This document shows positions 13,807 to 24,007 of a stretch of DNA of 64,000 bases, one piece after another. Source of the stretch: Osedax fenrisi (lineage: Eukaryota; Annelida; Polychaeta; Sabellida; Siboglinidae); the NCBI GenBank assembly GCA_964019155.1, contig OZ025241.1, forward strand, positions 61,084,698 through 61,148,697, in the 5' to 3' direction. The notes below the pieces were generated by a model that did not search any database, had not been told where the DNA came from, and saw nothing but the letters and a program-made list of their open reading frames with translations. The position numbers and the translations under genes were made by a program. Position 1 is the first letter of the stretch; each line of letters opens with the position of its first letter.

Positions 13807-16800
13807 CGCTTAATATGTATAAAATAGGGTACATATATAGTGAATATACTTGAACAAACCAGGAAACCAAAGCCATCCGAAAAAAAATCGTAAGGAAAGA
13901 TGTTCACTCGACCGAATTATTGAAATTAAAACGAAATTAGATAAAATAGAACTAAGATCTATTTTTTTATTTTGTATCTATTTATAAATATTAAAAAAAA
14001 TAAAAAAAAAAAAAATACATGTAAATTTGAAAAAAATGCCCTAATATAATTTTATATTAAGATATGTATAACAAATATATCGAAAAGTAAGTGTTCCGCA
14101 AAAATATTATTTGGAGATATAAAAAATGAATTAATAATTTATTTAACGAATTTGTATATGTCAAAATGATATCAATTCAGTCATTGTTATTTACATATAT
14201 ACTTCCAATACCGTGACAATGTTGTAATTTGAAAATATATATTTTTAAATATAATTCATATATCTATTATAAAATCAAAAGTATATTATTCTGATAATTA
14301 GATTAATTACCTTATCAAATATTAATAGTAAATATATCTTATAATAATACATGTGTATCCATCTAGTGGTTGGTATCAGAACTATATTAAAATAATTACA
14401 TAGATTAGATAGTGAGTGAACCATCTTTGCTTCGCGAAATATTTGTTTATACTCTACCAATAATTATAAATTTATAAATAATAATCCAATAAAGGGAAAT
14501 TTTATGCAATGACATCAAATATTTCTAGAATTTTATTTTATTGAAAAAAAAATACTTCATGAATTACTTTTACATCAATATTAAATTGAAAATAAATAAT
14601 ATAATATTACTTATTTATATATTATATAAATAAAGTATACTTGTATAATATATTAACTATGATATTAATACATACAAAATAAAAAATTCTGTAATAGGCA
14701 TTTAAAAATACATATAAAGATATTCGAACCACCTAAAATCAGGAGAGATTAAATAATACTTATTACATTTTCTAGAACCATTTATTTAAATTATATTGAA
14801 TTATTTGTATAATGTATTTCCTATATTATATAGGCTATATATATAGTCGGAGGTATGGGAATATATATCATCCCTAAGGTGTTTTATCGAAAAGTGTTTA
14901 TTCTATAATTATTAGTAGTTATAAGAACATATAGATAACCTATGAGTACAATAATATGTGTTGTATCAATATAATACTATACAATTATCTGAATTAGTAT
15001 TATAATAAATTATAATTACATGTTATTATTGAATTACAGATTTAAAAAAATACGAATCATACGAAGATTTTATTATATATAGGAATTCCTATAGGAATCG
15101 GATTCAAATTGGAAAACAGATTCCTATAAAATTTGTTTAAACCACTGTTTATAAAATATTCCTACCATTATCGTGAAGGAATCACACTATTATCGATTCC
15201 AAAACTAATTATTAAGAATCGGTTTTTAAAAATGATTCTTAAACTAATTATTAGGAATCGGTTTTTAAAAAACGATTCCTAACGAATTATTACGAATAAG
15301 TTTTTAAAGACGATTCCTAAATAAATTAGTGAGAATCGGTTTTTAAAAACTTAAGTTATTGATGTATGTATTACCTAAGTTATAGGTATATTATTTTTTT
15401 AATATAGAAAGCTTTCTTTATTCTTAAGAATAAAATATTATTCCTTTTAATTATTTTAATATATTAATTTAATTTTTATTTATTCAAATTAATATTTAAT
15501 TATTATTAATTTTATATTTAAGTTATACTGAATTTAATAAATAAAATATTATTTTAAAAACTAAATATATTTAAGTAATCCTATAGATTTTTCTAAATTA
15601 TCATAATATCATTCAAGTGACACATTTAACTACAATGTTAATCATAATTATATTGATAATATAATTGTAAATCATATTGAAATAAATGCTCAATATTGAA
15701 TATATAGCAATTGAATATTGATTAAATATTGTATTAAATATTAAAATGTTATCATTATTGAATTTAAGCTTTAAGTCTAATTTAAATGAAATTATATAAT
15801 ATATTATAATATTTGAGTTAACTACGATAATAATATTTATTTTAATATTATATTTTACTTCTAAACGTACATTCAACTTACATCAATAACTTACGTTAAA
15901 CCGATTCATATAGTAAGAGTTTAGAAATTGATTTTTAAAAAAAAACTATTTATAAACTTGAATCAATTTAAAATTGATTCTCATTAAGACACTCCGGAAA
16001 CGATAACATAGCAAATAGAAATCGGATATTTTAACTGTATATATATATATATTAAACTAACTAACAAATATGAATGTAATTAAAAAGTAAAATGTAGCAT
16101 ACATTACATTTTTACAAATAATTATTTACTCAAAATAAATATAAAAAGTTAGTAATGGATACAAATACATATCCCATTTATTATAATATATTAAACATGT
16201 TCAACGCCTAAAATAGTGTTACATTTAGGTATACTGGTATACTTTATGTATACAATATAATTCGTGGTTTATAAATAGTGGTTCAAGTCCCCCAGCTCTC
16301 CTATATACCTAAATTACTTATACTACATGTATGATGTGGTTAGACTATTAAACACGCTATAAAATAAGGGTTTCCGTTAACCGATAATTAGTAGGCTATA
16401 CTTTCCAATGATAAATGTAGTATTCGTTCCCAGATCATTTGAAAGTTCTTTTAAAATACAGAATAATTATACAATTTAATATAAATACTATTTATTAGTA
16501 AGCGTTACGCGTGCATGGTTTTAGATTGCATAACATCACTCGCGTCCATCGCTACCACGCGACCATTGCACTCTTGATACTGACCACTGCACTGGGGATG
16601 CGACTGTCCAGAGGTAGGTAGTAGGTACTGGAAACCCAACACACGACGTCCGCGTAGTGTTCGTGGTTAGCGGTAAAACGGGCCGGGGACCAACACGCTA
16701 TCTGGGTGCCGACAAGTTGTCGCGTTCCTATTGGTCGAGAAGCTTAATTGTATACGCGAGTTCTTCTAATATTAGCGAATACTATGCTGGTGTCAGAGCG

Positions 16801-17330
16801 GTAAACATTACTGCTTATAATTAATGTCAACATAATCATTATTATTTTATAAATTAAAAATTATTTTTTTTATAATTTATTAAATGTATATAACAGTAAT
16901 ACATGTTTTATATTAATTAATATATGTATTATTATCTACAGATTGGTTCATTATTAATTAATTAATGATACGCTGAATTTATATTAGCTAAGATATAAAA
17001 TAATATAAATTGATATAAATTAAAATAGATTCTAATTTCTCCGAATTTTTAATAAATGTATAGACTTTAGGCATCGCTATATGACTTAACTTCTAAATAA
17101 TAGCCTATTATAGTATACTATATAGTATATTATATAGTATATATATATACTTTATAGTATTTTGTAACTATAAGCTGTAGTTATTAGGACTAATACCAAC
17201 CGACAATGATGGAGAATGCCGTGAATATAATAGGGGTATACTTCCACGAGAACCTATCCAACAGGTCGTCGTCGTGCGTACGACAGGGAAGCTCCAACAC
17301 GGAAGAGAACGCCGACACCACTCTGTCCAT
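5743..17330 (-). CDS. Innexin gap-junction protein, complete gene of 9 coding exons
   Basis: Innexins form hexameric or octameric channels between animal cells, with four membrane helices and both termini in the cytoplasm. Coding exons on the minus strand are 17330-17201, 16727-16585, 13677-13591, 12493-12348, 11816-11705, 10875-10744, 9372-9223, 8572-8480 and 5886-5743. They join in phase to 1137 nt and 378 residues, a normal innexin length. Visible landmarks are DDDLLDRF near residue 20, GTQIACWSP at 50-58, YYQWVP at 99-104, FPRITVC at about 241-247, VQCVLPLNMF at about 262 and DGVFILKLI at 332. Loop cysteines are C55/C73 and C247/C264. Every intron phase matches its partner exon. The donor of exon 4 and the acceptor of exon 8 have alternatives in the same phase. 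There are no stops or frameshifts, so the gene looks functional. I cannot assign it to a named innexin orthologue. Confidence 0.93.
8480..8572 (-). CDS. Innexin exon 8
   Basis: Encodes residues 301-331, including LRRRYSEIDKVDRLLLHYLL, and ends CAG before donor GTACAC in phase 0. The acceptor TATTGCAG gives the start used here. A second in-phase AG 18 bases further in would remove six residues (MCINK and one more). Confidence 0.85.
9069..9183 (+). mobile_element. SINE family A, 3' fragment (copy 4)
   Basis: Matches the 3' half of the SINE A copies at 11939 and 36868: GTTATAAGTGAAAACTTCAT, a CTGGATGGGATGAAAGGACT block, and a tail of CAATAA/CAACAA repeats. The tRNA-like head is missing. It sits in the innexin intron between exons 7 and 8, antisense to the gene. 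Confidence 0.8.
9223..9372 (-). CDS. Innexin exon 7 (second extracellular loop and fourth helix)
   Basis: Encodes residues 251-300. IRELKNVHRHSVQCVLPLNM is followed by F-H-E and a strongly hydrophobic helix (VIFVFVWFWVMLVAGV). The motif QCVLP.N.F is diagnostic of innexins. The donor is GTTAGT directly after an AAC codon, in phase 0. Confidence 0.95.
9576..9760. repeat. Degenerate tandem repeat, GACTAATGATA units
   Basis: About ten diverged copies of a 12-20 base unit with the core GACTAATGATA, in the innexin intron between exons 6 and 7. No other content is visible in this stretch. Confidence 0.6.
10744..10875 (-). CDS. Innexin exon 6
   Basis: Encodes residues 207-250, from IYLLDTCLDMKFRYFGLEIL to FPRITVCTFE. 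This is the outer end of the third helix and the first half of the second extracellular loop. The acceptor is CCCTAG and the donor GAG before GTTATA, both in phase 0. Confidence 0.93.
11360..11575 (+). mobile_element. SINE family A, degenerate copy 5
   Basis: A head resembling AACTGCCT...GAGCTAACTAGG is followed by the shared block GATGGGTCTTAAAATAATAT and a TTAAAACCATGAATG segment. It is diverged and partly rearranged, and lies in the innexin intron between exons 5 and 6. Confidence 0.5.
11705..11816 (-). CDS. Innexin exon 5 (third helix)
   Basis: Encodes residues 169-206. A basic stretch LRRRSRIK is followed by the hydrophobic LVICSLITKLGYLLISVFQ, matching the third innexin helix. The donor GTAAGT is one of the few canonical donors in the gene. 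The first base completes a split serine codon from exon 4. Confidence 0.87.
11939..12203 (+). mobile_element. SINE family A, copy 2
   Basis: An intact-looking unit: a tRNA-like head (TGCCTGTGTG, GTTAGACACA), a body with GATATTATATAATTGT and AAAACCATGGATG, and a tail of AATAACAATAA repeats. (AT)n arrays border it on both sides. It lies in the innexin intron between exons 4 and 5, antisense to the gene. Confidence 0.75.
12348..12493 (-). CDS. Innexin exon 4 (cytoplasmic loop)
   Basis: Encodes residues 121-168. RRLITTTSGIDTKSLLLDC matches the cytoplasmic loop after the second helix (typical form WRLISxxSGID). The acceptor is GACGTCAG. The donor used here is CCGAG before GTCTAA. A donor at GTACCT, 12 bases upstream, has the same phase and would shorten the loop. 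Confidence 0.87.
13002..13283. mobile_element. MITE-like inverted-repeat element
   Basis: Arms of about 62 bases (13002-13064 and 13222-13283) are clear imperfect reverse complements, with about 157 bases between them. The inner ends of both arms carry a box-B-like TATTCGACTC. The interior TTTATCTCTTATGTTTAT resembles SINE B, so this may instead be two inverted SINE B heads. No target duplication is obvious. It sits in an innexin intron. Confidence 0.6.
13534..13584. repeat. (AT)n microsatellite beside innexin exon 3
   Basis: About 50 bases of AT dinucleotides. On the minus strand it begins 6 bases into the intron, straight after the donor GTTATC of innexin exon 3. Confidence 0.95.
13591..13677 (-). 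CDS. Innexin exon 3 (YYQWVP signature, second helix)
   Basis: Encodes residues 92-120: KTERRINYYQWVPVLLIFQA followed by TLFIIPFFM. YYQW is the hallmark of innexins at the start of the second helix. The acceptor is AATTTTCAG and the donor ATG before GTTATC, both in phase 0, joining directly to RRLIT of exon 4. The exon is only 87 bases and AT-rich, so automatic gene finders could miss it. Confidence 0.92.
15195..15345. repeat. Palindromic tandem repeat around GAATCGGTTTTTAAAAACGATTC
   Basis: Four to five diverged units of about 45 bases. Each contains GAATCGGTTTTTAAAA followed by its near complement CGATTCC. Related pieces recur at 15925-15985, on the other side of the foldback element. Confidence 0.75.
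15348..15893. mobile_element. Foldback element, relative of the one at 53006
   Basis: The left end AACTTAAGTTATTGATGTAT and the right end ATTCAACTTACATCAATAAC are imperfect inverted repeats and match the termini of the 53006-54545 element. The interior 15600-15790 resembles the reverse complement of about 53230-53420. It is flanked by palindromic GAATCGGTTTTTAAAAA repeats (15200-15345). Confidence 0.6.
16585..16727 (-). CDS. Innexin exon 2 (first extracellular loop)
   Basis: Encodes residues 44-91. RQLVGTQIACWSPARFT is followed by HYADVVCWVSSTYYLPLD. The two cysteines (C55, C73) and the CW.PA.F pattern match the first innexin loop. The acceptor is GACCAATAG. The donor is GTG before GTCAGT, with GTCGCG 21 bases later as an in-phase alternative. 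Confidence 0.93.
17201..17330 (-). CDS. Innexin exon 1 (start codon and first helix)
   Basis: Starts MDRVVSAFSSVLEL, then the conserved THDDDLLDRFSWKYT, then the first hydrophobic helix (PIIFTAFSIIVG). The start fits the usual innexin N-terminus of about 20-25 residues before the DD..DR motif. The donor is G before GTTGGT, in phase 1, and only this donor fits the phase of exon 2. Confidence 0.93.
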
Positions 17331-17480
17331 GGCCGGATGTTTACGTAATGGAGGCCGGTGTTACGACATCTCGTCCCGGCGAGAGTACGCCGCTGATTGG
17401 TTAATAATGATACAGCGGTGTCACTAATTATACTACTGCGGGCGATATTAGGCGATGAGAGTCGCGTGATTGGTCGCGTT
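17331..17480 (-). promoter_or_regulatory. Probable innexin promoter and 5' UTR
   Basis: A GC-richer island directly upstream of the innexin ATG. On the minus strand it carries two CCAATC boxes (17400-17395 and 17473-17468), 73 bases apart. No clear TATA box is visible. The transcription start is not defined. Confidence 0.5.
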
Positions 17481-17575
17481 GATGTATCTCTCTATTCATA
17501 ATTAATGAATTTATCAGCAACGATAATTAATATAATACATTATAGTATTTAAGGTATACACTCTCGTATACACAC

Positions 17576-17622
<47 letters not shown>

Positions 17623-17639
17623 ATAACAGGGAAAACCGC

Positions 17640-17985
17640 GAGTTACCATAATTCTAATTAATAATTACAATACACGTCAGTGACAGCCATATAGGATAAT
17701 AATCATAATAATAAACTAATATTATAAATAACAAGTTTACGTGATGACTTCATATAGCCCATGCTAAATCGTCTTCATTATTGATAGGTTAAATTACATA
17801 TAGTAGGTTTATGTATATATATATATATATATGATTATAATAAAGTTTATTTTCACTTATCATAGGTTTGACCACCCATCGTTGATGCACATAACAATAT
17901 AGAACGAGAACAACAAATAAATAAATAAACTAAACGATAAAATAGAATAATATATAAAATAGTAATGATGTACGATTACAATGAA

Positions 17986-18036
<51 letters not shown>

Positions 18037-18684
18037 AAGGGTGTGCATGTTTTAATCTAATAGAGGGATGTTCCATAAGGATGGAATAATATAAGTGAAA
18101 GCGCGTTTATTGTATTTCAGGTATTACTCATATACCAAGATAGAAATATATTATATACCAATAACATAATTTTGGACTAATATACCAAGACAAATAGCCG
18201 ATAAAGAACGTTCACGCATGCCATGTATGTATATTGTGAGTAGATATTTATCGCATATGAGATTGGAACTATATGATTCTCTATGTAATTTTATTTTATC
18301 ATATATATTATTATAGTTATGTTATTATCATATTTTATGTTTGTTCTTTTATTCTTATATATTTTTGTGTGGAATACTTTTTAGAAAGCATGTTGCTATT
18401 GAATGGTTAATTTGTTACTTATTATATATATATATATAAAGTTATAACTATATTGTATTGTATACATATTCCATGTGTATTAATTTTTTATTAAGGCCCT
18501 ATCGCAGTGTACACACTGATCGAACCACATTTACCAGATTGTTTCAAAATACAATGTATATAGATATAGGAACATATATGTCTATTCAGAATACTTGATA
18601 GAACTATTATCTAAATTGAGTCACTTTTTGTTATATAGTACAATAGTATTACATTAGAACATTCATAATATATATTTATATATC

Positions 18685-18740
<56 letters not shown>

Positions 18741-19677
18741 CATATATCTAATAATATATATAGTTTTCTTAAATTATTAATTATAAATCAACTTATGAAA
18801 CTATTTGAAATACTATTTTTATAATATTCAACTGTAATGATATCCATATAAATATATTTTCTATAAAGCAATAACAATTATCAAAAAATATCAAATAGAT
18901 TTTTCTGTAGAGCAACGAATGCATACACACCTAGAGTGAAAATATTGACCACTGGGTAATATGCGTTTAAATTTCATAGCATAATATTTGTAATAATTAT
19001 TTCTTAACTTTTATAAACTTATTTATTATCTATAACATTACATTTATAAATGACTATAGTGATGTGTATAATAATGTACTATAATACATATTATTATATT
19101 TATATTATATAAAAATGTATATATAAATTACAAATATTTATACTTTTTTAAATATAGTATACTATATACCCTATAGGGTCATAAAAACATGTTTTTATAT
19201 GATTTTGGATGCAAATTATTCATAGATACTAAATTACATAAATAAATGATAGTTTTATGGAATAATATTTATTTTTTATTGTTATGATATTTAACCATTT
19301 ATACAATGTGACATTAATAGGCATTAATAGTATATAAGTAAAATAAATAGTATTCAATCATTCATTTAATATTAAAATACATGTTAATCAATATAACCTG
19401 CCGTGCATTGTATATTAAGTATAACGTAATTTTCGATTAATGATCTGTATGTTGTATACATATAGTATACTATGATATGTCAGACTAGACGTATTGGCGA
19501 TCAAGAACAATAAGTCTGAAAAGAGTATACATTCCGTAAAATATTCATATAGTATAATATTTTGGATTATCAAAAAAAATGGTGAAACCTTGGTAATTTT
19601 ACATGAAAAAGATAGAGAAAAGTTGATATATAATCGCATCATTTCTTACCATTGTTTATGGTTATTAAGTAGATATA

Positions 19678-19722
<45 letters not shown>

Positions 19723-19730
19723 TGTATATA
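17640..19730. other. AT-rich intergenic DNA
   Basis: I see only AT-rich sequence and (AT)n arrays here. The open frames reported across it read through these repeats and show no recognisable protein motif. Confidence 0.6.
18687..18736. repeat. (AT)n microsatellite
   Basis: A pure AT dinucleotide array of about 50 bases in intergenic DNA. Confidence 0.96.
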
Positions 19731-19732
19731 TA

Positions 19733-20005
19733 TATAGCCTGGTATCTATGACTAAGTTGTACAGTCGAAATCTAGTAAGTGAGATTTCCCGGATTCAACT
19801 ACGTGTTGTTCTTGTTTATATTTTGTGTTTATTGAGAACTTAATAAATATTAAATCAAAACACAAGTAAACAAAATATGTACTATTTATTTTGTATTGTA
19901 CGGGGTCCCTCACGGTTATTTATAACATGTAAAAGTTATGACTTCTTGAGGGGTCTATTTGTATACGTTATTAGTATATATGTGATTCAATAAATAAATA
20001 TTATA
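19733..20005 (+). mobile_element. SINE family B, copy 2
   Basis: Shares with copy 1 the TTCTTGTTTAT block, a TATTAAATCAAAACACAAG-like block, and the terminal GTTATTTATAACATGTAAAA...ACTTCTTGAGGGGTC block. Its box B is decayed (GGATTCAACTA). (AT)n arrays flank it on both sides. Confidence 0.65.
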
Positions 20006-20009
<4 letters not shown>

Positions 20010-20040
<31 letters not shown>

Positions 20041-20087
20041 TATATAGTGTTGATATAGTTAGAAAATGGTAAGCGGAAGAAAACTAG

Positions 20088-20119
<32 letters not shown>

Positions 20120-22240
20120 CCAGTATACTGGATTATACTTATACAAATATTTTAAAATTCAAAAATATACATGTTTCTGTGAAATTATTTTATATATTTG
20201 TATCTATAGAATTGATGCATATATTATAATTATATAATGTATTATAGGAAATATTATATATATATATACTCAGAAAATGTAATTAGACATATAAAAGAGT
20301 TCAAATTGAGAGGAATTTGAAATAGTTCAAAAATATAATAAAATGTTCTGAGATATATCTTAATAAAGTGTTGTATATTAAGAATACTAATAAGTACATT
20401 TTTTCCCGAGTTGATTAATTAAAATGAAAATTTATTATACTTATATTTACTTTTAAATAATATTTTATATATAATTTTTTAGATAATAAACTACTTTTTA
20501 ATATTAAAAACTAAAATAAAAAAAAATAAAAAATTAATGTTTCGCCACCCTTTAATGAGGGGGATTCATCTCGCGCGATACCATGTAAATATATATTAAA
20601 AATCACCATTATTTAAAACTATACAAATGGAAATTATGAATGTATACCTTTAAGCATCATCATCAATTATTATTGAAATAGTTTACAATTCCACATACAA
20701 ACAAAAACACACACTGATACACACACACATATATATATTAATTTATTGTAGGTGTATCGCATATCATAATACCTATGTATTACCAAATAGTGAACTAGAT
20801 ACCACCTCCACGGTGATATAACTAGCGTGTTTATTATTAATACATATTACCACGAAATATTAATAATCCATTATATATAGTTCTATAGAATAAGTGTATT
20901 ATTACAACATCGATGTTAATAATATATAGGGTATAATTTACATTTCAGATAATATTGGGACTATAAAATAATATTATAATAATATATTACGAATTGGATT
21001 ATTACTCCATGTTTTTTATTAATTCCTTCACATTTTATCTCTATTAAACGTTCATTTATAAGGTATACCTAAGACTATAGTCTGTGATAGTTCTACTCAG
21101 TTTTCTAAATTATTGTCTTCCCCATTTCCAACAACATTATTTATTATTATATATTCTCATTAAATATTCCCTATTCCTATATTCATGAATTTGATAAATA
21201 TGCTAAAAAAAATGTGTATATATATTACATGATACATAATAATATAAACCAGTTTAAAAATTATCTTATACATTATAATTGATCAGCTTTTTATAGATTT
21301 AATAATTAATATGATGCTTTGACTTATTCATTTCTAAATTTTTAGACACATCTAAAAAAAAATTATTTCTAAAAAATATATTTACATCAAACTCATATTT
21401 AAATACACCTTGGCTAATATAGGGCTTAATAAATAATTTAATTAAAAAATAATCTTTACCCAAAGTTTAAAAAAAATAACTGTATTTAATGAAACTGATT
21501 ATTAAAAAAAATAATCTCTTAAAAAGCATAAATAAAGATGAACATACTATAGTCAATATGTTAACTTTAATTGAAATAACCCTAAAAACATATGGAATAA
21601 AATAAATACTATTATAGGGGAAAGTAAACAAATACGGACAGTGCCCGAATACGGACACTCTCGGTATATCAGAAACCATAAATCCTACAAAAAAAATTGT
21701 TAATTAATAAAATATTCATAATTATATAAATAATCTAAAAAAGTATTTTTTATTTTTTTATTATTCAAAATATTCCTGATATATCCAATACACTGGTTTT
21801 TTTATTACGTTTTTAAATTTATGAAAAAAAATGTCAACTTAATACCATCTAAAGAATGTACAAATGTATAGATATAAAATATAACATTATATTGTTAAAA
21901 AATAAATCATTCTAAAATTATATATATAATTTCTATATGTGTTATAAAATATTCATTAAGTTATAAACATATATCTAGAGGCCATATAAGTTCCATACTC
22001 TATATGTCTTAATATATATATATACCCTATAACTAATCAGCTAAATATATAACTACAAATATAACTAATCAACCAAAATTGTATTATTTAGATATTAAAT
22101 TGTATTATTAATTAAAAAATAATAAAAATAAATAAATTATTAACTAATTAAATTAGAATAAATTGTTCATAAGATTAATTATAAATAATGTAATTGTAGT
22201 TTGTCTGATTGGTTCATCAATAATATATAGTTTATATAGT
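20010..22240. other. AT-rich intergenic DNA
   Basis: No exon, transposon core or RNA gene is recognisable. Near 20545 a short GC-richer piece (CGCCACCCTTTAATGAGG) may be a transposon remnant. Confidence 0.5.
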
Positions 22241-23107
22241 ACCTAAACCTGCATTAACAAATAAAGTAACATCTAAATATTTATATTATCGATGTTTATT
22301 AATATGAGACTATAACTTAAGTATAGACTGACTACCGAAGTGCATTTAGTGGAGGTGTAGATTTGTATTACTTAATTAACATACACGATGGTATTAGATT
22401 AGATTAGAATATAGTCACTAATAATATCACTTCTATTGTTTAACTGTTAAACACACTATTTAGCATTCGTCTACGTTACACGCTTGTATACTGAAACATT
22501 CACATCTTCGCATATCATCAAATTGTACTACACAACTACATATCTCGGTCATTGTCCAGGAGGATAATCCCGTGCCTGGCTTGCTCTGGTTGTCGGTAAC
22601 CCGTGTTTAAACCGTCGTGACCTCGAGATTAGTGTACATTTATCCCGTATGATATTTCATAGTGCATGCGTAATATAAATATATAGCTTTCTTCTTATAT
22701 ATAATAGAATATCAATCATATTGAGTATATCTTCTATAATTATAAACGTTATATAGGTTTTTAAAGATTGCAGAGCTATGTAAATTGATAAATCGATACC
22801 TTATATCTATAAAATCACCAGACCGCATCGCGTGCATTTCGATTATGTAAACAACTGACTTCTATTGTTTTATTTATTCTGTTATATTGCCTGGATGATT
22901 TAATTTTGATATTGTTTACTGCACTATTGATTCATACATTATGACTGTTTATATTTAATATATATACATCATTCCTGCATAGATATACAATAGAATATAT
23001 TTCACAATTACGTAATTGTGTGATGTACATCACCTATTCATACTCATATAACAAGCTTAGATAAATACATACTACATTAGAATTTAATTTAACTTATATT
23101 AGCTAAT

Positions 23108-24001
23108 ATGACCAATTGTACCTACTGTGATAAGCCATGTAGCACTGAGAATAGCAATTCTTGTACCAATTGTAATGATTGTATTCATCATAAATGCCTT
23201 TTCAATGCCGATATTCTCCCTTCCGCGTGGACTGATAATAATACTCTTCCTCAATATGCTTGTGCGATTTTTAATTCTAAAAATTTTCTATTTTATTGTA
23301 ATAATTGTCTGGTATCTAAAAATGATGTTTCTTCCCCTTCCATTGATGTTGTCACGTTGAACTCTTTATCTGTACAAATAAATAATATAAAATCCTTAAT
23401 ACTCGATTCTAATAATATTATTAAGAAAAATACAACATATGCTGATACACTGAAATCTTCAATTGAATCATCGTTTAGTTCTATGACATCTAAGATTAAT
23501 AATATTCCGAGTAAAATAACACATACTCAAATAGATGATTTATCTGCAATTATAAAAAAGATATCGAAATCTAGCTGTAATATGGATTATATTAATGATA
23601 TGTTTAACTATTATGGTATCGATAACTTTACTATCTCTGATGTTAAATTTATTAATGGCACTGCCATATTAAACTTCAACTCAAACTACTCTAGAGATAG
23701 GTTTTTAGATCTAAAATTCGATGATAAATATGATAAACTGTTTATATTCCAGTCATTATCACTCGATACTAGTAAATCGGGCTTGCTGTATTATCATGCT
23801 ATTAAATCAGGTTCCATTAAGTCCCTCAAATCGGTGTTTAATAAAAGAACTAATTGTTATGAGTTAAGAAGAACTAGCAATGATAAGATTGACTGGATAT
23901 CTGATAAATATAACCCTACGCAAGTGGAAATATCCGCATGGAAGATATCTTTTGCGACTTTTTCAAAATCAAAATCTGAGACTGAGTGTAATAAAAAGTG
24001 A
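23108..24001 (+). CDS. LINE ORF1, PHD-like zinc finger protein
   Basis: 297 residues, intact. The N-terminus has spaced cysteines and histidines (CTYCDKPC, CTNCNDCIHHKC, then CAIF and FYCNNC) in a PHD-like cross-brace order. A serine- and asparagine-rich, possibly coiled middle follows, then a basic C-terminus. PHD-type ORF1 proteins are known from CR1-group LINEs, where they bind nucleic acid. It ends 6 bases before the ORF2 start. Confidence 0.75.
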   Translation: MTNCTYCDKPCSTENSNSCTNCNDCIHHKCLFNADILPSAWTDNNTLPQYACAIFNSKNFLFYCNNCLVSKNDVSSPSIDVVTLNSLSVQINNIKSLILDSNNIIKKNTTYADTLKSSIESSFSSMTSKINNIPSKITHTQIDDLSAIIKKISKSSCNMDYINDMFNYYGIDNFTISDVKFINGTAILNFNSNYSRDRFLDLKFDDKYDKLFIFQSLSLDTSKSGLLYYHAIKSGSIKSLKSVFNKRTNCYELRRTSNDKIDWISDKYNPTQVEISAWKISFATFSKSKSETECNKK

Positions 24002-24007
24002 CTATGT

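Noticed and set aside
16800..17200. Further coding exon between innexin exons 1 and 2
   Set aside because: The phase of exons 1 and 2 closes directly and the protein matches innexins without a gap.
23108..24001. ORF1 as an independent host zinc finger gene
   Set aside because: It ends 6 bases before an endonuclease/reverse transcriptase frame in the same element, as expected for a LINE ORF1.
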